Assembly (NCBI GenBank): GCA_027296045.1
Contig: JAPUJS010000414.1
Coordinates: 1 to 16,621 of the forward strand
Direction of reading: 5' to 3'
Source of the DNA: a bacterium
Lineage (GTDB): Bacteria > Latescibacterota > UBA2968
DNA: 16,621 bases
Shown here: positions 13,005-16,621 of the stretch, piece by piece
Layout of the letters: every line of letters begins with the position of its first letter
How positions within the stretch are numbered: the first letter of the stretch is position 1
The notes under the pieces: model-generated
What the model was told of the DNA's origin: nothing
The model's database searches: none
Seen by the model: only the letters and a program-made list of their open reading frames with translations
Translations under genes and position numbers: made by a program

Positions 13005-15707
13005 ATGGCACAAACCTTTGAACTTGAAGAAATCGGCCGCCTTCCGCAACCCGATGACAATGTTGCAATTGCGACGCGCAGACTCGAAGCCGGCACCCAG
13101 ATCGACCATCAGAGATCCTCTTTCACACTTGCGCACACCCTCCTGGAAGGGCACCGTTTTGCAGTCAAGCCCATCGCACCGGGAGAATCCTTGCTGTCGT
13201 GGGGCCTGCCCTTTGGAGTTGCTTCGCGCCCGCTTTCCCCCGGCACCTACGCCTGCAATCCCCAAATTTTGGAAGCCCTCGGGCTTCGACATCTGGATTT
13301 TGAACTCCCAGCAGAAGCCAATTTTGAAGACCAAATTCAGCCCTATGTCCTGGACGAATCCACCTTTCAACCCGGACACCAGGTTCCTGCGCTTTCGACC
13401 CCGGCCACCTTTCTTGGTTTCAAACGGAGTACCTCTCGAGGCGTGGGCACCCGGAACGTCATCGTAATTCTGGGAACCTCCTCCCGCACAGGAAGTTTTG
13501 CCAAACGCCTGGAGGAACGGCTTGCAGGCGAAGCAGAGCAATATGAGAACATCGACGGCATTGTCGCCATTGCCCACACAGAAGGCGGCGAGCAGGCACA
13601 GCCCAACAACCTGGATCTCTTGCTGCGCACGCTTGCAGGCTTTGTTACACACCCCAATGTGGGTGCCATCCTCTGTGTCGACTACGGGATCGAAGCTGTG
13701 ACAAATGCGATGTTAAAGGCCTACCTCGAAAACGAATCCTACCCCCTGGACGACGTGCCCCACGCCTTCCTCACCCTGGACGGCGGCTTTGAATTCCAGC
13801 TTGAAAAAGGAGAAAGCCTTCTGCGTTCCTGGTTTGAAACGGTCAACCAGACCGCCCGGACAGAAGAACCCCTTTCCCATCTCAAAATTGCCCTCCAGTG
13901 CGGCGGTTCGGACGCCTTCTCGGGCATCTCTGGAAACCCCCTGGTTGCCTGGGTTGCCAGAGAAATCATTCGGAACGGTGGGGCCGCCAACCTGGCCGAG
14001 ACGGATGAATTGATCGGGGCAGAATCTTATGTGCTCCAGAATGTCAAAAATGTCGATATCGCCCGGCAATTTCTGGCAAAGGTGGAGGCGTTCAAAACCC
14101 TGGCCGCCTGGCATGGCCACACCGCAGAAGGAAATCCATCGGGTGGCAACAAATATCGCGGGCTATACAATATTGTGCTCAAATCCATTGGTGCGGCCCA
14201 AAAAAAGCACCCCGACGTCTGTCTGGACGGCGTCCTGGATTATGGAGAACCCATTCCGGAATCCGGATACTACTTTATGGACAGCCCCGGCAATGACCTC
14301 GAAAGCATTGCCGGACAGGTGGCTACAGGGTGTAACATAATCTTTTTTGTCACCGGCAATGGCTCCATCACGAACTTCCCATTTGTTCCCACCATCAAAG
14401 TCATCACAACCACCGAACGCCATCACCTGCTCTCCAAAGATATGGACATCAACGCGGGGGCTTACCTGGACGGCTCCCCCATGGATCAGCTGGGACAGGA
14501 GATGTTCGATGATACGCTGTCTGTTGCTTCTGGCAAGTTGAGCTTTGGCGAACGTGCCGGCCATGCCCAGGTCTCCATCTGGCGGAATTGGCGTCAGACC
14601 GACCCCAGCCAGGTGGAGCCCATCCTGTCTCAACCGGCCTTGAAAAACGCCCCCATTCCAATCCAATCGGACGGCCAGAAATCCTCCCGGACATTTACAA
14701 GCATTCAAACCCCCCGGGGCAATGTCACAGATCAGATCGGATTGATTTTGCCAACCAGCCTGTGTTCTGGTCAAATTGCCCAGATGGCCGCCCAAAGGCT
14801 CACCGAAAAAGGCCTGGGACAAACACAGGGTATCTCCCGATTTGTGGGCCTGGTTCACACAGAAGGCTGTGGGGTTTCAGGGGGCTACAACGAAACCCTC
14901 TACACACGCACGATGCTGGGCTACCTGACTCACCCCACGGTCAAATACGCCCTGCTCTTGGAACATGGATGTGAAAAAACCCACAACGACTACTATCGCC
15001 ACGCCCTGGAAGAACAGGGCCTGTCTTCCGACGACTATGGGTGGGCCAGCGTCCAGATGGACGGTGGCATCGACCAGGTATTGGAAAAAATCGAATCCTG
15101 GTTTATCACAAGGCTAAATCAGGCCTCCGCACCCGTTTACAAAACCACGGGCCTGAACGATCTTCGGGTTGGCCTGCTGACAGCCGGCCCGGTTTCCGCC
15201 GCCGCAACCAGTACCCTCACCCAACTCACACAAAAAATCGTCGGATCGGGCGGCACCCTCATCGTGCCAGAATCGGCGACACTTGTCCGGGAAACAGACT
15301 ACCTAAAAACCCTTGTAAACCAGAAAAACGTCCAGCCAACCCTCCCCCACGGGGAGGCCGCTTGTCAACCAGGATTTTATGTGATGGAAAACCCAACGGA
15401 GCACTGGGTAGAAACTTTAACGGGCATGGGTGGTACGGGCGTGGAAATCCTGCTTGCCTACACCGGACAACATCCCCAACAGGGCCATCCTCTCATGCCG
15501 ATGCTCCAGATCACGGGTGAACATAATATCGCCGCCCATTTTGGCGACGATTTTGACCTTACCTTTTCAGAAAACGTCGGGGAAAACGTCGAGCGCGTGG
15601 TAGACTTGCTCACCCAGGTCGCTTCCCGTGAATACACCCCCAAAGCAGTCCTCCAGGGCAATACAGATTTCCAGTTCACACGCGGCTTATTGGGGGTTTC
15701 GATGTAG
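13005..15707 (+). CDS. Tandem two-module UxaA-family (altronate/galactarate dehydratase-like) protein with SAF domain
   Basis: The 900-residue protein is nearly twice the length of UxaA (about 500). Residues 1-90 resemble the SAF domain found at the N-terminus of UxaA. Module A (about 135-545) keeps LQCGGSDAFSG (Cys299), NPSGGNKYRG, MDSPGND and DINAG. At the three other family cysteine positions it has R161, G195 (HTEGGEQ) and I229 (YGIE). Module B (about 565-900) has those three cysteines, C587 (PTSLCSG), C622 (HTEGCG) and C656 (HGCEK). It lacks the CGGSD motif (TAGPVSAAA instead) and has lost the NKxGG segment. Family enzymes are metal-dependent dehydratases of sugar acids such as altronate and galactarate. 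Here a single composite site is plausible, but the substrate is unknown. GGAGGA lies 10 bases before the ATG. A sugar-isomerase-like gene follows on the same strand. Confidence 0.8.
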   Translation: MAQTFELEEIGRLPQPDDNVAIATRRLEAGTQIDHQRSSFTLAHTLLEGHRFAVKPIAPGESLLSWGLPFGVASRPLSPGTYACNPQILEALGLRHLDFELPAEANFEDQIQPYVLDESTFQPGHQVPALSTPATFLGFKRSTSRGVGTRNVIVILGTSSRTGSFAKRLEERLAGEAEQYENIDGIVAIAHTEGGEQAQPNNLDLLLRTLAGFVTHPNVGAILCVDYGIEAVTNAMLKAYLENESYPLDDVPHAFLTLDGGFEFQLEKGESLLRSWFETVNQTARTEEPLSHLKIALQCGGSDAFSGISGNPLVAWVAREIIRNGGAANLAETDELIGAESYVLQNVKNVDIARQFLAKVEAFKTLAAWHGHTAEGNPSGGNKYRGLYNIVLKSIGAAQKKHPDVCLDGVLDYGEPIPESGYYFMDSPGNDLESIAGQVATGCNIIFFVTGNGSITNFPFVPTIKVITTTERHHLLSKDMDINAGAYLDGSPMDQLGQEMFDDTLSVASGKLSFGERAGHAQVSIWRNWRQTDPSQVEPILSQPALKNAPIPIQSDGQKSSRTFTSIQTPRGNVTDQIGLILPTSLCSGQIAQMAAQRLTEKGLGQTQGISRFVGLVHTEGCGVSGGYNETLYTRTMLGYLTHPTVKYALLLEHGCEKTHNDYYRHALEEQGLSSDDYGWASVQMDGGIDQVLEKIESWFITRLNQASAPVYKTTGLNDLRVGLLTAGPVSAAATSTLTQLTQKIVGSGGTLIVPESATLVRETDYLKTLVNQKNVQPTLPHGEAACQPGFYVMENPTEHWVETLTGMGGTGVEILLAYTGQHPQQGHPLMPMLQITGEHNIAAHFGDDFDLTFSENVGENVERVVDLLTQVASREYTPKAVLQGNTDFQFTRGLLGVSM

Positions 15708-15730
15708 CAGACATGTTCCACCACAAAACA

Positions 15731-15763
15731 AAAAGAGGCAGGACACCCGCCCTGCCTTTTTTC
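15731..15763. terminator. Bidirectional intrinsic terminator after the UxaA-family gene
   Basis: Arms aggcagg (15736-15742) and cctgcct (15751-15757) close an 8-base loop. On the plus strand the stem leads into T6 (15757-15762); on the minus strand it leads into CTTTTTGTTTTG. It lies between the UxaA-family stop (15707) and the convergent small gene's stop (15785), so it serves both. Confidence 0.85.
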
Positions 15764-15784
15764 GTTTTTTCAATTTCTCAACTC

Positions 15785-16075
15785 CTACTTCGATGCATCG
15801 ATCCACTTCTGCAATGCTTCTACAATCTTTTGTCCCTGATCCATACTGGAAATATTGAACCGACTTCTGGACTGATATTCCCCATCTCGTTTCTGATAGC
15901 GTCGAATCGTGACCTTAGGGGAACCGTATTCTTCGTCTCGCCGATTGTAATCCTGGTATAAAAACATTACCGTCGCCCAGGCGCCTTTGGTCAACACATG
16001 GCGGTCCAATTCCTTACAGATCAAAATGCCATCTTCTTCGTAATTCACCGTTATTTCGTCAACGGTTTCTGCCAT
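15785..16075 (-). CDS. Conserved-looking small protein of unknown function (96 residues)
   Basis: The gene has a textbook ribosome-binding site (AAGGAGG, 7 bases before the ATG at 16075) and its own terminator, so it is very likely expressed. The soluble protein has no signal peptide or membrane segment. Residues 15-43 (DGILICKELDRHVLTKGAWATVMFLYQDY) and 52-77 (SPKVTIRRYQKRDGEYQSRSRFNISS) look like two beta-rich blocks, and a final helix (QGQKIVEALQKWI) closes the chain. I recall similar short uncharacterised proteins in deltaproteobacterial-type genomes but cannot name the family. The K-V-T-I-R-R-Y...DGEY stretch is faintly like the single-strand DNA-binding PC4/YdbC fold, which is a weak guess. 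A 15-base palindrome in its leader (16100-16114) may be a control site. Confidence 0.8.
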   Translation of the reverse strand: MAETVDEITVNYEEDGILICKELDRHVLTKGAWATVMFLYQDYNRRDEEYGSPKVTIRRYQKRDGEYQSRSRFNISSMDQGQKIVEALQKWIDASK

Positions 16076-16099
16076 CGAGTCGCCTCCTTATTTAGGTTT

Positions 16100-16114
16100 G
16101 TTTGATACTCAAAC
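16100..16114. promoter_or_regulatory. Short palindrome in the leader of the small unknown gene
   Basis: The sequence GTTTGA-TAC-TCAAAC has perfect 6-base arms around 3 bases. It lies 25-39 bases before the small gene's ATG, in the region where a minus-strand -10 box would be expected, so it may be a repressor site. No convincing promoter pair was found here. Confidence 0.3.
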
Positions 16115-16181
16115 ACCAAGATATCCAACGGATACCCGCTTTGCAAGCTCTCATTCTGTGTCCGAACCCTCCGAATTCTCC

Positions 16182-16210
16182 TTGAAACACCCTTTCGACC
16201 TGCCTATCTT
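16182..16210 (+). promoter_or_regulatory. Candidate promoter of the TIM-barrel gene
   Basis: TTGAAA (16182-16187) is followed after 17 bases by TATCTT (16205-16210), placing the start near 16217 and a leader of about 28 bases before the ATG at 16245. The -35 box matches five of six and the -10 box four of six positions. Confidence 0.5.
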
Positions 16211-16244
16211 CTTTTTTCAACCACCCATATCAGGAGACGAAACC

Positions 16245-16621
16245 ATGCACCTTGGCGTTGTGGGCATGCTGCCCGGAGATTTTCGGACCTTTGAACCAGA
16301 ACACCTTCAATCCGTCCAGGCGGAGGGCTTTGGCGGCGTAGGATTTCACCTTCCCGGAGACCGTGTCCCGGAAATCACCCCAACCGACACCCAGAGCTGT
16401 CGGGATCTCTTTTCAGACCACAATCTGTCCCTGGTTCAATTTTCCATCTCCTATCCCGAGTGCCTGTTTCACCCCCAGGCCGATATCTGCCAGGAAATCA
16501 TCTCCAAAATCACGGCAGGAGCAGAAATCGCAGCAGGGCTGGGTGCGCACTACTTTCTAATCCGACCGGGAAGCCTGAACCCGGAAGGAAGCTGGACGCC
16601 CCATCGAGACAATTTCACATC
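16245..16621 (+). CDS. Sugar-phosphate isomerase/epimerase-like TIM-barrel protein, N-terminal part (3' end outside window)
   Basis: The frame runs from an ATG with AGGAG 8 bases upstream to the window edge, giving 125 residues. It starts with a first beta-strand (MHLGVVGMLP), then LQSVQAEGFGGVGFHLPGD, the strand-helix-strand unit of xylose-isomerase-like TIM barrels, then LVQFSISYPECLFHP and AEIAAGLGAHYFLIRPGS. In that family the last segment forms the strand ending near the substrate, after an alpha helix of the type 'i..A..lGa..i...pG'. Metal ligands lie later in the chain and are not visible. Such enzymes isomerise or epimerise sugars or sugar phosphates in the cytoplasm. The position downstream of the UxaA-family gene on the same strand fits sugar-acid catabolism, but it has its own promoter and is separated by a terminator and a convergent gene. 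Confidence 0.75.
   Translation, partial: MHLGVVGMLPGDFRTFEPEHLQSVQAEGFGGVGFHLPGDRVPEITPTDTQSCRDLFSDHNLSLVQFSISYPECLFHPQADICQEIISKITAGAEIAAGLGAHYFLIRPGSLNPEGSWTPHRDNFT

Overview
The window looks like a chromosomal piece of an uncultivated Gram-negative bacterium, most probably from the FCB-like or Latescibacterota/Poribacteria-type candidate phyla. The clues are a secreted metalloprotease ending in two dockerin-like calcium loops of the 'DFNGD..V.F.DFL.FA..FG' kind, an outer-membrane barrel protein with an R-x-MGGA motif near its N-terminus, a DNRLRE-type lipoprotein, and a UxaA-family plus TIM-barrel sugar-isomerase neighbourhood. This placement is an inference from protein style, not from a marker gene. 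No rRNA, tRNA, CRISPR array, insertion sequence or integrase was seen.

Layout. (1) 2-1910, + strand: two consecutive membrane proteins of the monovalent cation:proton antiporter fold, the first cut by the window edge. (2) 7521-1941, - strand: a tightly spaced run of five genes: methionine aminopeptidase, a lipoprotein with a CcmH/CycH-like C-terminal domain, a glycogen-synthase-like glycosyltransferase, a DNRLRE-type lipoprotein and an outer-membrane barrel protein. It ends in a terminator hairpin that contains the stop codon of the convergent antiporter gene. (3) 9257-7641, - strand: a secreted MXAN_6640-type metalloprotease with its own terminator. (4) 9258-9580: a dense regulatory interval with a strong arsR promoter, a probable ArsR operator, a divergent promoter, and a 40-residue ORF that reads as the C-terminal half of a FeoA domain, followed by a 15-bp terminator hairpin. 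(5) 9581-12120, + strand: arsR (alpha5-type zinc site) and a ZntA/CadA-type P1B ATPase, which together form a metal efflux operon. (6) 12830-12303, - strand: a DtxR/MntR-family regulator without an SH3 domain. (7) 13005-15707, + strand: a 900-residue protein made of a SAF domain and two UxaA modules. (8) 16075-15785, - strand: a conserved-looking 96-residue protein of unknown function. (9) 16245 to the edge, + strand: the start of a sugar-phosphate isomerase/epimerase-like TIM-barrel protein.

How the parts fit. Regions 4-6 form a metal-homeostasis block: zinc/cadmium-type sensing and export on one strand, with a DtxR regulator and a FeoA fragment on the other, as if the efflux pair had come to lie within an older iron- or manganese-related locus. 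Regions 7 and 9 suggest sugar-acid catabolism. The run in region 2 mixes one housekeeping gene with envelope and polysaccharide functions.

Most interesting points: the tandem UxaA modules have lost complementary motifs, so one composite active site seems likely; and the FeoA half-domain ORF has its own promoter, ribosome-binding site and terminator.
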